Assembly: GCF_016907975.1 (NCBI RefSeq)
Contig: NZ_JAFBCY010000001.1
Location: 620,001-684,000, forward strand
DNA from: Methylopila capsulata
GTDB lineage: Bacteria; Pseudomonadota; Alphaproteobacteria; Rhizobiales; Methylopilaceae
Length of the DNA: 64,000 bases
Reading direction: 5' to 3'
The notes beneath the pieces are model-generated. The model made no database searches. It worked only from the letters and a program-made list of their open reading frames with translations, and was not told the DNA's origin. A program made the position numbers and the translations under genes. Below, piece after piece: positions 7,438 to 15,987 of this stretch (position 1 is the first letter of the stretch; the number at the start of each line of letters is the position of its first letter).

Positions 7438-8538
7438 ATGATCGCGCTCAAGCGCAGCCTCCTCGCGCGCGCGGCCGACGACCGGATGGTCGTCGCCGTG
7501 GCGCTGGCGCTGGCGGCGACCGCCGCCGTGGTGGTCGTGGGCGGCCTGTCCGGCTACCGCGTCAACACCATCGGCCAGCTCGCCTGCTTCGCGCTGCTCG
7601 CGCTCGCGCTCGACCTGATCTGGGGCTACGCCGGCATCCTGAGCCTCGGGCACGGGCTGTTCTTCGCGATCGGCGGCTACGTCGTCGGCATGCACCTGTT
7701 GGAGCGCTCGGTCGCGGAGACCGGGATTACGCCCGACATCGTGCAGTTCATGGGCTGGAAGGCGCTCCCCGGCTGGTGGGGGCCGCTCGAGAGCTTTCCT
7801 GTCGCGCTGGTCGCCGCGATGGGCGTCAGCTTCGCGGTCGCCTTCGTGTTCGGCTGGGCCTCGTTCCGGTCGCGGGTCAGCGGGGTCTACTTCGCGATCA
7901 TCACGCAGGCGCTGGTCTACGTCGCCATGCTGCTGATGTTCCGCAACGACACCGGCTTCGGCGGCAACAACGGCATGACCGGCTTCCAGGTCGCGTTCGG
8001 GGTTCCGATCCAGGACCCGGCGGTGACAAAGGGCCTCGCGCTCGCCTCCGTCCTCGTGCTCCTCGCGGCGCTGGTCGGCTGCCGGCTGTTGATGATCGGC
8101 CGGTTCGGCCGCCTGCTGGTCGCGACGCGCGACGACGAGGTGCGGCTGCGCTCGCTCGGCTACGAGACGTTGCGGCTGAAGCTCAAGGTGTGGTGCCTGT
8201 CCGCGGTGCTCGCGGCGCTCGCGGGCCTGCTCTACGTGCCGCAGGTCGGAATCATCAACCCGCGTGTGCTGTCGCCGGAGCTCTCGATCGAAATCGCGGT
8301 GTGGTGCGCCATCGGCGGCCGCGGGCGCCTCGCCGGCGCGATCATCGGCGCCGTGCTGGTCAACGCGGTCAAGTTCGCGCTGTCGGCGAGCCTGCCGGAG
8401 CTCTGGCCCTTCGTGCTCGCGGCGCTCGTCATCGTGGTCGCGCTGATCTTCCCGAACGGGCTGCTCGACCTCGGCAAATGGAAGCCGACGCTGCTCTCCC
8501 GCGCGCGGGCGCTCGAACCGCGGGACGCGACGCCATGA
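7438..8538 (+). CDS. urtC: Urea/amide ABC transporter permease, UrtC type
   Basis: Inner-membrane permease of 366 residues. The motif DLIWGYAGILSLGHGLFFAIGGYV near residues 58-81 is characteristic of UrtC. A long periplasmic loop follows, containing QFMGWKALPGWWGP, which is also seen in UrtC proteins. The cytoplasmic EAA-like loop is GRLLVATRDDEVRLRSLGYE. The ATG at 7438 has GGAG at 7426-7429 with an 8-base spacer. An upstream open stretch from 7333 lies in the repeat region and is not used here. The stop at 8536-8538 is followed by the UrtD-type gene after 10 bases. Confidence 0.87.
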   Translation: MIALKRSLLARAADDRMVVAVALALAATAAVVVVGGLSGYRVNTIGQLACFALLALALDLIWGYAGILSLGHGLFFAIGGYVVGMHLLERSVAETGITPDIVQFMGWKALPGWWGPLESFPVALVAAMGVSFAVAFVFGWASFRSRVSGVYFAIITQALVYVAMLLMFRNDTGFGGNNGMTGFQVAFGVPIQDPAVTKGLALASVLVLLAALVGCRLLMIGRFGRLLVATRDDEVRLRSLGYETLRLKLKVWCLSAVLAALAGLLYVPQVGIINPRVLSPELSIEIAVWCAIGGRGRLAGAIIGAVLVNAVKFALSASLPELWPFVLAALVIVVALIFPNGLLDLGKWKPTLLSRARALEPRDATP

Positions 8539-8548
8539 GCGTACCGCC

Positions 8549-9259
8549 ATGACCGTCGCGGTGTTGGTCGAGGGGCTCACCGTCGAGTTCGGCCGTTTCC
8601 GCGCGCTGAACGACCTGTCGCTCGCGATCGACTACGGCGAGGTGCGCGGCGTCGTGGGGCCGAACGGCGCGGGCAAGACCACGCTGCTCGACGTGATCTC
8701 GGGGGTCAGCCGCGCCAAGGCCGGCCGCGTCCTGTTCGACGAGACCATGGAGCTGACGCGCGCGAGCGAGGCGGAGATCGCCCGCTCCGGCGTCCGGCGA
8801 AAATTCCAGAAGCCCAGCGTGTTCGAGGCGCTGACCGTTCGCGACAACGTCGCGATCGGCCTCGGCGCCAAGCCCGGCGCCGACGGGCCGGAGAAGGTCG
8901 CCCGCATGCTGGAGACGGTGGGGCTCACTTCCGAGGCCGACCGGCTCGCCGGCGAACTCGCCCATGGCCAGAAGCAGTGGCTGGAGATCGCGATGGTGGT
9001 CGTCGCCGAGCCGAAGGTGCTGATGCTGGACGAGCCGGTGGCCGGCCTGACCGACGAGGAGACCGAGCGCACCGCGGCGCTGGTGAAGGCGCTGCGAAGC
9101 CCCGGGCGCGCCATCATCGTGGTCGAGCACGACATGGACTTCGTCGAGCGCATCTCGGACCGGGTGACGGTGCTGCACGAGGGCCGCACGCTGTTCGAGG
9201 GCTCCATGGCCCGGGCGCGCGCCGACGCCGCCGTCGTCGACGTCTATCTGGGGCGCTAG
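8549..9259 (+). CDS. urtD: Urea/amide ABC transporter ATP-binding protein, UrtD type
   Basis: ATPase of 236 residues. Walker A is GPNGAGKTT (37-45), the signature LAHGQKQWLEIAMVV, Walker B VLMLDEPVAGLTDEE and the switch VVEHDMDF. The LAHGQKQWLEI sequence and the segment RKFQKPSVFE are hallmarks of UrtD compared with LivG. The start at 8549 is 10 bases after the UrtC-type stop. An ATG at 8535 overlaps that stop but is out of frame with this gene. It pairs with the UrtE-type ATPase that follows to energise import. Confidence 0.88.
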   Translation: MTVAVLVEGLTVEFGRFRALNDLSLAIDYGEVRGVVGPNGAGKTTLLDVISGVSRAKAGRVLFDETMELTRASEAEIARSGVRRKFQKPSVFEALTVRDNVAIGLGAKPGADGPEKVARMLETVGLTSEADRLAGELAHGQKQWLEIAMVVVAEPKVLMLDEPVAGLTDEETERTAALVKALRSPGRAIIVVEHDMDFVERISDRVTVLHEGRTLFEGSMARARADAAVVDVYLGR

Positions 9260-9265
9260 AGGGCC

Positions 9266-9958
9266 ATGAAGCTCACCGTCGCCGGCCTCGACCAGCATTA
9301 CGGCAGCGCCCAGGCGTTGCGGGGCATCTCCTTCGAGGTGGAGCCGGGCCAGTGCCTCGCGGTGCTCGGCCGCAACGGCGCGGGCAAGTCGACGCTCCTC
9401 AAGTGCCTCGCGGGCGTGCTGCCGGTCACGCGCGGGCGGATCGCGCTCGACGGCGTGGACGTGACGCGCGCCGCGAACCACCGCCGCTCGCTCGCGGGCG
9501 TCGCCTATGTGCCGCAAGGCCGCGAGATCTTCGCCGAGCTCACGGTGCGCGAGAACGTCCTCGTCGCCGCCCGCGCCCATGGCCAGCCGACGCAGGCCGC
9601 CTTCGACGAGATGGTCGCGCTGTTCCCCGTGCTCGGCGAGATGGCCGAGCGGCGCGGAGGCGCCCTGTCCGGCGGTCAGCAACAGCAGCTGGCGCTCGCC
9701 CGAGCGCTCGTGACGAAGCCGAAGCTCCTCATCCTCGACGAGCCGACCGAAGGCATCCAGCCCTCGATCGTCCAGCTCATCGAGGACGTGCTGAAGCGCC
9801 TCAAGGGCGCGCTCTCGATCCTGCTGGTCGAGCAGTATCTCGATTTCGCCGCCGCCGTCGCCGACGGCTTCGTCGTGCTGTCGCGCGGCCAGGTCGTCGA
9901 CGAAGGCCCCCAGTCCGCGATGAGCCGCGAGCGGCTCTCCCGCTTCATGTCCGTCTGA
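9266..9958 (+). CDS. urtE: Urea/amide ABC transporter ATP-binding protein, UrtE type
   Basis: ATPase of 230 residues. Walker A is GRNGAGKST (35-43), followed by YVPQGREIFAELTVREN, the signature LSGGQQQQLALARAL, and Walker B LLILDEPTEGIQPSI. These agree with the UrtE/LivF family. It starts 6 bases after the UrtD-type stop, with AGAGGG just upstream of the ATG. It closes the transporter part of the operon; the formamidase-like gene begins 22 bases later. Its DEPTEGIQPS stretch matches the ATPase at 2954, suggesting the two transporters are related paralogues. Confidence 0.88.
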   Translation: MKLTVAGLDQHYGSAQALRGISFEVEPGQCLAVLGRNGAGKSTLLKCLAGVLPVTRGRIALDGVDVTRAANHRRSLAGVAYVPQGREIFAELTVRENVLVAARAHGQPTQAAFDEMVALFPVLGEMAERRGGALSGGQQQQLALARALVTKPKLLILDEPTEGIQPSIVQLIEDVLKRLKGALSILLVEQYLDFAAAVADGFVVLSRGQVVDEGPQSAMSRERLSRFMSV

Positions 9959-9980
9959 TTTTCCAGCATCCGAGGCACGC

Positions 9981-10919
9981 ATGTCCAAGCACCACGTCAT
10001 CTCGTCCGCGCCCGAAAACATGGTCTGGGGCTATCTCGACTCGGCGCTGAAGCCCGTCGTGAAGATCGCGTCCGGCGACACGGTGACGCTGACGTCGTTC
10101 CCGGCGGGCGGCAAGGAGTGCCTCCCGCCCGACGCCTCGCGCGTGCCGGCCGACTACATGGCGGCGCTCGACACGCTGACCCAGGGCGGCGGACCGCACT
10201 TCATCACCGGCCCGGTCTATGTCGAGGGCGCGCAGCCCGGCGACACGCTGCAGGTCGAGATCCTCGCAGCCAAGCCCACGATGGACTGGGGCTTTGTCGC
10301 CATCCTGCCGCTGCTCGGCACGCTGCCGGACGAGTTCACCGACTACGAGACCATCCACCCGGCGATCGACACGGCGAAGAACGTCTGCACCCTGCCCTGG
10401 GGCGTGGACGTGCCGCTCGATCCGTTCTTCGGGATACTGGGCGTCGCCCCGCCGCCGGCCTGGGGCCGCTGCGGCTCGCCCGTGCCGCGCGCCTTCGGCG
10501 GCAACATGGACAACAAGGAGCTGAAGGAGGGCACGACGCTCTACCTGCCGGTCTTCAACGAGGGCGCGCTGTTCTTCGCCGGCGACGGCCACGGCGTGCA
10601 GGGCGACGGCGAGGTCTGCATCACGGCGCTCGAAATGGGCATCGAGGGCACCTTCCGCCTCACCGTCCGCAAGGACATGGCGATCGACTTCCCCTTCGCC
10701 GAGACCGAGACCCACCTGATGTCGATCGGCCTCGACGAGGACCTGGACGACGCCGCGAAGCAGGCGGTGCGCGAGATGGTGCACCACGTCTGCCTGCGCT
10801 CGAACCTGTCCCGCAACCAGGCCTACATGCTGTGTTCGCTGGCCGGAAACCTGCGGGTGACGCAGCTCGTCGACGGCAACAAGGGCATCCACATGATGCT
10901 CCCGAAATCGGTGATCTGA
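9981..10919 (+). CDS. Acetamidase/formamidase family protein
   Basis: A 312-residue cytoplasmic hydrolase of the FmdA/AmdA family, whose members release ammonia from formamide, acetamide or related short amides. Recognisable segments are ITGPVYVEGAQPGDTLQVEI near residue 75, a CTLPWGVDVPLDPFFGILGV region, GRCGSPVPRAFGGNMDNKEL, and FFAGDGHGVQGDGEVC. The last carries the Asp/His residues typical of this metal-binding family. At 312 residues it belongs to the shorter branch rather than the roughly 400-residue formamidases, so the exact substrate is open. It lies directly behind the five transporter genes, which suggests the imported compound is its substrate. Confidence 0.85.
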   Translation: MSKHHVISSAPENMVWGYLDSALKPVVKIASGDTVTLTSFPAGGKECLPPDASRVPADYMAALDTLTQGGGPHFITGPVYVEGAQPGDTLQVEILAAKPTMDWGFVAILPLLGTLPDEFTDYETIHPAIDTAKNVCTLPWGVDVPLDPFFGILGVAPPPAWGRCGSPVPRAFGGNMDNKELKEGTTLYLPVFNEGALFFAGDGHGVQGDGEVCITALEMGIEGTFRLTVRKDMAIDFPFAETETHLMSIGLDEDLDDAAKQAVREMVHHVCLRSNLSRNQAYMLCSLAGNLRVTQLVDGNKGIHMMLPKSVI

Positions 10920-10929
10920 GGGCGCGGCC

Positions 10930-11691
10930 ATGGACCTGAAGCTCAAGGGCCTCAACGCCTTGGTCTCCGGCGGAACCAAGGGCATCGGCCGCGCCATCGC
11001 CGAGACGCTCGCCGCCGAGGGCGCCAACGTCTCGATCTGCGCGCGCAACGCCGCCGAGGTCGAGACGGCAGCGGCGGAGCTCGCACGGACCGGCGTGAAG
11101 ACGCTCGGACGGGCGCTCGACGTCGCCGACGGCGCGGCCGTGGCCGCCTGGGTGGAGGCGACGGCGGCGGAATTCGGCGGGGTCGACATCGTGGTCGCGA
11201 ACGTCAGCGCACTGGCGATCGGGAACGACGAGGCGAGCTGGCAGGCGTCGTTCGCGACCGACATGATGGGGACGGTGCGGCTGGTCGACGCCGCCCTGCC
11301 CCATCTGGAGGCGAGCTCGGCGGCGGCGATCGTCACGATTTCCAGCGTCTCGGGCCGCGAGATCGACTTCGCGGCGGGCCCCTACGGGACGTTCAAGGCG
11401 GCGCTGATCCACTACACGCAAGGCCTCGCCTACCAGCTCGCGGCCAAGAACATCAGGGCGAACAGCGTCTCGCCGGGCAACACCTACTTCAAGGGCGGCG
11501 TCTGGGAGCAGATCGAAACCGGCAACCCGGAGCTGTTCGCGACCGCGCTGGCGCTGAACCCGACCGGCCGTATGGGCACCCCGCAGGAGATGGCGAACGC
11601 CGCCGTCTTCCTCGCGAGCCCCGCCGCGAGCTTCATCACCGGCTCGAACCTCGTGGTCGACGGCGCACTGACGCGTGGCGTCCAGTTCTGA
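10930..11691 (+). CDS. Short-chain dehydrogenase/reductase (SDR)
   Basis: A classical SDR of 253 residues with a Rossmann fold. The cofactor motif is SGGTKGIG (13-20) and the NVSA segment is at 91-94. The catalytic set is Ser139, Tyr152 and Lys156 (YGTFK). The C-terminus NLVVDGALTRGVQF matches the usual SDR ending. The gene follows the formamidase by 10 bases and is probably in the same transcript. The oxidised or reduced substrate is not evident. A role in processing an alcohol or carbonyl derived from the imported compound is possible but is only inference. Confidence 0.85.
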   Translation: MDLKLKGLNALVSGGTKGIGRAIAETLAAEGANVSICARNAAEVETAAAELARTGVKTLGRALDVADGAAVAAWVEATAAEFGGVDIVVANVSALAIGNDEASWQASFATDMMGTVRLVDAALPHLEASSAAAIVTISSVSGREIDFAAGPYGTFKAALIHYTQGLAYQLAAKNIRANSVSPGNTYFKGGVWEQIETGNPELFATALALNPTGRMGTPQEMANAAVFLASPAASFITGSNLVVDGALTRGVQF

Positions 11692-11752
11692 CGCCAAACC
11701 GGGCCGCCGGGTTAACGCGGGGGTAACCGCCGGGCAACGCCGCCGGGCGGGA

Positions 11753-13126
11753 TTACCCTTCCGCGCGGCGGCGGCCCGCCCAATGGTCGATCGCCAGCGC
11801 CGCCAGCAGCGAGGCGCCCGCCAGCGGGAAGGCGACGCCAAGCCCGAGCGTGATCAGCGCGACCGTTCGCGCGCGGGCGGGCGCCAGCGGACGCGGCGCG
11901 GCGAGCCCGCCCTTGGGCCGCCGGCGCCACCACATGACCGGTCCGGAGATCGACAGCGCCGCCGCGCCGAGGCAGGCGAACAGCATCACGATCTGGTTCG
12001 CCCGGCCGAAGTAGTTCCCCATGTGCAGCTGCACCCCGAGCTCTACCGCCTTCGCCGCGGGCCCGTAATCCTGGAAGCCGACGTCGTTGAGGATGCGGCC
12101 GGAGTACTGGTCGATCTGGATCGTGCGCTGCCCCTGCGGCTGATCGGGATAGGTGTAGGCGGAGAACACGCCGGCCGGGCCGTTCGGCAGCGAGAGCCGG
12201 TAGGGATGGGCCATGCCGGCCGCGGCCAGAACCTCGGCGGCGCGGTCGACGCCGATCGGCCGCGCCTCAGGGTCCGCCGGCGGGGCGTGGGCGGCGCCGT
12301 GATGCGCGGCGTGGTCGCCGGAGGACGGCATCGGCGCATTCTCGAGCGTCCAGGGCGCCTCGCCGGTCGCCTGCTGCAGGGTCTGGCCGGAGGCCGGGAC
12401 GGAGCCGTGGTTGCGGTGGCTGGTCGGATAGCCCACCTCCGCGACGTCGGCGCCGGCCCTGAGCAGCGTGCCCCAGACGTTGGCCCAGGGCAGGCCCGTG
12501 AGGATCAGGAACAGGATCAGCCCTGCGGTCCAGACCCCGATCACCGCATGCAGGCTCTTCCAGAACGGCCGCCCCCGCGCGCGGAGCCGCGGCGTCAGCG
12601 CCTCCGCGACGCCGCGGACGCCGCGCGGCCGCCAGAGGTAGAGCCCGGTGACGATCAGCACGACACCCCAGCAGGCGGCCAGCTCCACCACGCCGTCTCC
12701 GAAGGTCCCCAGCATCAGCGAGCCATGGAAGCGGTCGGCGAAGCCCACCAGCGTGCGCTCGTAGACGTAGGCGCCGAGCGGGGCGCCGGTCCCGGGATCG
12801 ACGAAGGCCCGGAGCGCCGTTCCGTCGCCGGCGGTGACGAACACCTCGGCGCTCCGGTCCGGCGCGCCCCAGGTGTCGATGCGCGTCGCCTTCCCGCCCG
12901 GGACGCTCGCCTCTGCGGCGGCGATCAGGCGGCTCAGCGGCAGGGTCTCCGCATGGGGCGCGACGATGCGCTTTTCGGCATGCAGGACGTCGTTGATCTC
13001 GTCGTTGAAGAGGTAGATCGCGCCCGTCACGCTGAGGATCAGCAGGAAGGGCGCGACGATGAGCCCGGCGTAGAAATGCCAGCGCCAGACGGCGCGGTAG
13101 GTCGCGGGGTGCGAGAGCCAGCCCAT
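11753..13126 (-). CDS. PepSY-associated transmembrane protein, iron-uptake type
   Basis: A 457-residue inner-membrane protein with four or five hydrophobic segments (near residues 17-38, 145-166, 198-218, 373-395 and 420-445). The first begins WRWHFYAGLIVAPFLLILS, the usual opening of the PepSY_TM family. PepSY-like domains lie between them, with IQIDQYSGRIL near residue 335. A His-rich linker (GDHAAHHGAAH) is notable and may bind metal. Relatives such as PiuB and FoxB sit beside TonB-dependent siderophore receptors and assist release or reduction of ferric siderophore. Here the receptor gene ends 11 bases upstream, so the two are probably cotranscribed. The start is ATG 13126; the open frame further upstream is a shadow of the receptor. 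Confidence 0.85.
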   Translation of the reverse strand: MGWLSHPATYRAVWRWHFYAGLIVAPFLLILSVTGAIYLFNDEINDVLHAEKRIVAPHAETLPLSRLIAAAEASVPGGKATRIDTWGAPDRSAEVFVTAGDGTALRAFVDPGTGAPLGAYVYERTLVGFADRFHGSLMLGTFGDGVVELAACWGVVLIVTGLYLWRPRGVRGVAEALTPRLRARGRPFWKSLHAVIGVWTAGLILFLILTGLPWANVWGTLLRAGADVAEVGYPTSHRNHGSVPASGQTLQQATGEAPWTLENAPMPSSGDHAAHHGAAHAPPADPEARPIGVDRAAEVLAAAGMAHPYRLSLPNGPAGVFSAYTYPDQPQGQRTIQIDQYSGRILNDVGFQDYGPAAKAVELGVQLHMGNYFGRANQIVMLFACLGAAALSISGPVMWWRRRPKGGLAAPRPLAPARARTVALITLGLGVAFPLAGASLLAALAIDHWAGRRRAEG

Positions 13127-13137
13127 CGTCGCCTCCC

Positions 13138-15351
13138 TCAGAACTTCACGCTGTAGGTGAGGTCGAAGCTGCGCGGCGCGCCGACATAGACCTGCGTGGA
13201 GCTGTAGCCCGACCACTCCGCGTAGAACCTGTTGGTCAGGTTGCGGCCGCGCAGGGTGAGCGTGCCGCCGACGGGGACGTCGTAGGCGATCGAGGCGTCC
13301 AGCAGCGTGCGGCCGTCCACGCGGATGGTGTTGGCGTTGTCGGTGTAGAAATCGCCGACATGCCGCACGCCGGCGCCGAAGGTGACCGGCACCGAGGCCA
13401 GCCGGTAGGTCGTCCAGAGGTTGAAGGTCTGCTCCGGCACGTTGAGCGGGCGGTTGCCCTTGCGGCTGACGGACTCGAGCTTCCCGTTGATTATTTCCGT
13501 CTCGTCGAGCTTGGTGAACTCCGCCTTCAGGATCGCTGCGTTGGCGTTGATCTTCCACTGCTCGGTCACGGCAAGGGAGACGTCGAACTCGACGCCGCGG
13601 GAGCGCTGGTCGCCGCCCTGCTCGGTGACGCCGCCGGTATAGGTGCGGATGATGTCGTGCTGCTCGATCTGATAGACCGAGGCGGTCGCGAGCAGCCGGC
13701 CGCCGAGCAGCGAGGTCTTCACGCCGGCCTCGATCGACTTCCCCGTCGTCAGGTCCAGTCCCGCCCGGGTCGAGTTGCTGAGCAGCAGGCCGGAAACGGG
13801 GCTGATCGCGGTGGTGTACTGCGCGAACAGGCTGACCTCCGGCGTCAGGTCGTAGACCGTGCCGAGCCGCCATGTGGTGGACGAATAGTCGTTGCCGAAC
13901 GTCGTCGTCGTTCCGGCGTTCAGATCGCGGACTTTCCGGTCGAGGTCGATCCAGTCATGCCGCAGGCCCGCGACCACGATCCATTCCGGCGTAATGTTCA
14001 GCGCGTTCTCGAGAAACACCGCGGAGTTGTCGACGGTGCTGTCGAAGTTCTGGCGCGTGTCGAAGCCGGCCGTGGCGTCAGGAAAGTCGCCGCGATCCGG
14101 ATTGAACGGATCGACGAAGGTCGTCGAACCAAAGCGTCGCTTGGAGCCGAACTCGGTCCGCATGTACTCGAAACCCGCGACGAACCGGTTGCGGCGCCCG
14201 CCGATGTCCCCATCGAAGTTCGCAGAGGTCCGGTTGGTCCAGGACTGCTGATCGTGGCTGATCAGCGTCAATCCCCGTCTGAGAGGCTTCTCAGGATCGG
14301 GCGCCTCAGGATCGTACGTGTAGTCCTCAGAATTCCGCCACAGCCGGTCGGCGCTGTAGAAGGCGAAATCGTTCTTCAGCGTCCATTGGTCGGTGAGCTG
14401 GAACGCGGCGCCGGTCCGGGCCCAGATCGCGTCGGACTTCATCACGCCGTCGTCGACGTTGTAGTTCTTCTTCCAGATCGACTTATCGAGCACGAGATCG
14501 CCCGCCGAGACCGCGCCGCTCGGATTGCGTGCGGCGTCGCGGGGAATAAGCGGCGTCCCGAAGTAGGCGGTCGAGAAATCGTCGCGAAAGTAGTCGAAGG
14601 CCGCGGTGATCGTCAGGCGGTCGGTCGGCTTCAGCGTGAGGCCGGTGGTGACCTGCACGTTCTCGCTGTCGGTGTCGTTCACATAGCCGCCGGAGCGGCC
14701 GTAGAGCACGCTGGCGCTCGCCGCCGCGTTCTCGGAGATCGGAGCGTTGAACGAGGCGCCGGCGCGGACGGTGTCGAACGAGCCGTAGCTCAGCAGCGCG
14801 TCGGCCTTGGTCACGCCCAGCTCGGGCTTGCGGGTGACGAGGTTGATCGTGCCCGCCAGCGCGCCGGAGCCGCTGACCACCGAGGCCGGCCCTTTCAGGA
14901 TTTCGATGCGATCGAAGCTGTAGCTGTCGTAGTTGCGCGAGGCGATCAGCGGGTCGATCGCCCGGACGCCATCGACGGAGTAGCCCACCGCGCCGCGCGA
15001 GAAGCCGCGGATCGCGGTGACGCCGGGCTCGCCCGGCAGGTTGCCCGCGACGACGCCGGGCGCCGACATGTAGGCCTCGATCAACGAGCGGCTGCCCTGC
15101 TCCTGCAGGCGGTCCTGGGTGATGACGTCGACCATCGCGGGCGTCTCGCGCACGGTCAGGCCCAGCCGGCTCGCGGCCTCCGTGCTGCGTTTGAGGATCT
15201 GGCCCGGCGAGCCGTCGTTCACGGCGGAGCCTTCGCCCTGGACGCTGATCTCCTCGAGGGCGATCGCCCCGCTGTCCTCGGCGGAGGCGGCGGAGATCGA
15301 GGCCGCGCCGAGGGTTGCGAGCACGACCGCGCGGCAGGCGGTGGACGACAT
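13138..15351 (-). CDS. TonB-dependent siderophore receptor
   Basis: Outer-membrane receptor of 737 residues from ATG 15351. The signal peptide spans roughly residues 1-24 (cleavage near ASA|ED). The plug domain has IRGFSRGAVGYSVDGVRAIDP and the IEILKGPASVVSGSGALAGTINLVTRKP signature of siderophore receptors. A 22-strand barrel ends in the C-terminal motif YSVKF with a final Phe, as outer-membrane proteins require for BAM recognition. A GTG at 15417 would add 22 residues before the signal peptide and is less likely; neither start has a strong ribosome site. The substrate is a ferric siderophore of unknown type. Together with the PepSY gene downstream and the small secreted protein upstream it forms an iron-uptake module. 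Confidence 0.9.
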   Translation of the reverse strand: MSSTACRAVVLATLGAASISAASAEDSGAIALEEISVQGEGSAVNDGSPGQILKRSTEAASRLGLTVRETPAMVDVITQDRLQEQGSRSLIEAYMSAPGVVAGNLPGEPGVTAIRGFSRGAVGYSVDGVRAIDPLIASRNYDSYSFDRIEILKGPASVVSGSGALAGTINLVTRKPELGVTKADALLSYGSFDTVRAGASFNAPISENAAASASVLYGRSGGYVNDTDSENVQVTTGLTLKPTDRLTITAAFDYFRDDFSTAYFGTPLIPRDAARNPSGAVSAGDLVLDKSIWKKNYNVDDGVMKSDAIWARTGAAFQLTDQWTLKNDFAFYSADRLWRNSEDYTYDPEAPDPEKPLRRGLTLISHDQQSWTNRTSANFDGDIGGRRNRFVAGFEYMRTEFGSKRRFGSTTFVDPFNPDRGDFPDATAGFDTRQNFDSTVDNSAVFLENALNITPEWIVVAGLRHDWIDLDRKVRDLNAGTTTTFGNDYSSTTWRLGTVYDLTPEVSLFAQYTTAISPVSGLLLSNSTRAGLDLTTGKSIEAGVKTSLLGGRLLATASVYQIEQHDIIRTYTGGVTEQGGDQRSRGVEFDVSLAVTEQWKINANAAILKAEFTKLDETEIINGKLESVSRKGNRPLNVPEQTFNLWTTYRLASVPVTFGAGVRHVGDFYTDNANTIRVDGRTLLDASIAYDVPVGGTLTLRGRNLTNRFYAEWSGYSSTQVYVGAPRSFDLTYSVKF

Positions 15352-15498
15352 GAGAATGGGTCGCCGCGCGCCGAAAGGCGCCGACGCGGACAGAAGACGA
15401 GGCACGGGAAGCTCCACGCGAACACGGGGCCGCGGACGGTCGTGTCGCGCGGCAGGACTGGCGGCTGGCAGGAGACGGGCGGCCCGAGGCCGCGCGCG

Positions 15499-15864
15499 TC
15501 AGGCCTCGGCCGGCGGGCCTCGCGTGCTGCGTGGGGAACGTTCGAAGAGGGCGGGCGCTGCGGCCTGAGCCTCGGCGGACGCGCGGACGATGTGGTCGTC
15601 GCCCGCGACGGGCGTCGCAGGGAACGACGGCGGCGGCGCCATGACGGCGCCCAGCATCAGGCAGCCGGCGACGCAGCATCCGGGAAGCGCCGCGTGGCCC
15701 TTCCCCGACCCTTCGGCCGGTCCGCTCCAGGATCCGCAATGGACGTCCGCCGCGGCGGCGGAGATGGGCTGAGAGCCGAGGGCGAGACCGCCGAGCGCAG
15801 CCTGGAGGACGAGCAGATACGCGAGCAGCAGCCCGCGCAACGCGCCCCCCGTTCTCCGCCACAT
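15499..15864 (-). CDS. Small secreted or membrane-anchored Cys-containing protein (DUF2946-like)
   Basis: A protein of 121 residues with a hydrophobic N-terminus (LRGLLLAYLLVLQAALGGLALG, about residues 8-29) that is a signal peptide or anchor. A CC...C cluster follows (PGCCVAGCLMLGA, near residues 65-77), and the tail is Pro/Ala-rich. Small proteins of this layout, loosely grouped with DUF2946, are often found next to TonB-dependent receptors and PepSY proteins and are suspected to handle metal. The start at ATG 15864 is chosen because the signal begins right there; an in-frame ATG at 15933 is possible. Function is unknown. Confidence 0.6.
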   Translation of the reverse strand: MWRRTGGALRGLLLAYLLVLQAALGGLALGSQPISAAAADVHCGSWSGPAEGSGKGHAALPGCCVAGCLMLGAVMAPPPSFPATPVAGDDHIVRASAEAQAAAPALFERSPRSTRGPPAEA

Positions 15865-15987
15865 AACCACGACTTCGCCCCCTGTCGGCCGCAATCCAGC
15901 CCTAGCACGACCGTGCGGCGACGCAAAAGGCAAGCCGCTTCGGGCTATGGGCGGAACCGCGTCGCGGACAGCCTTGCGGCCGGCGCC

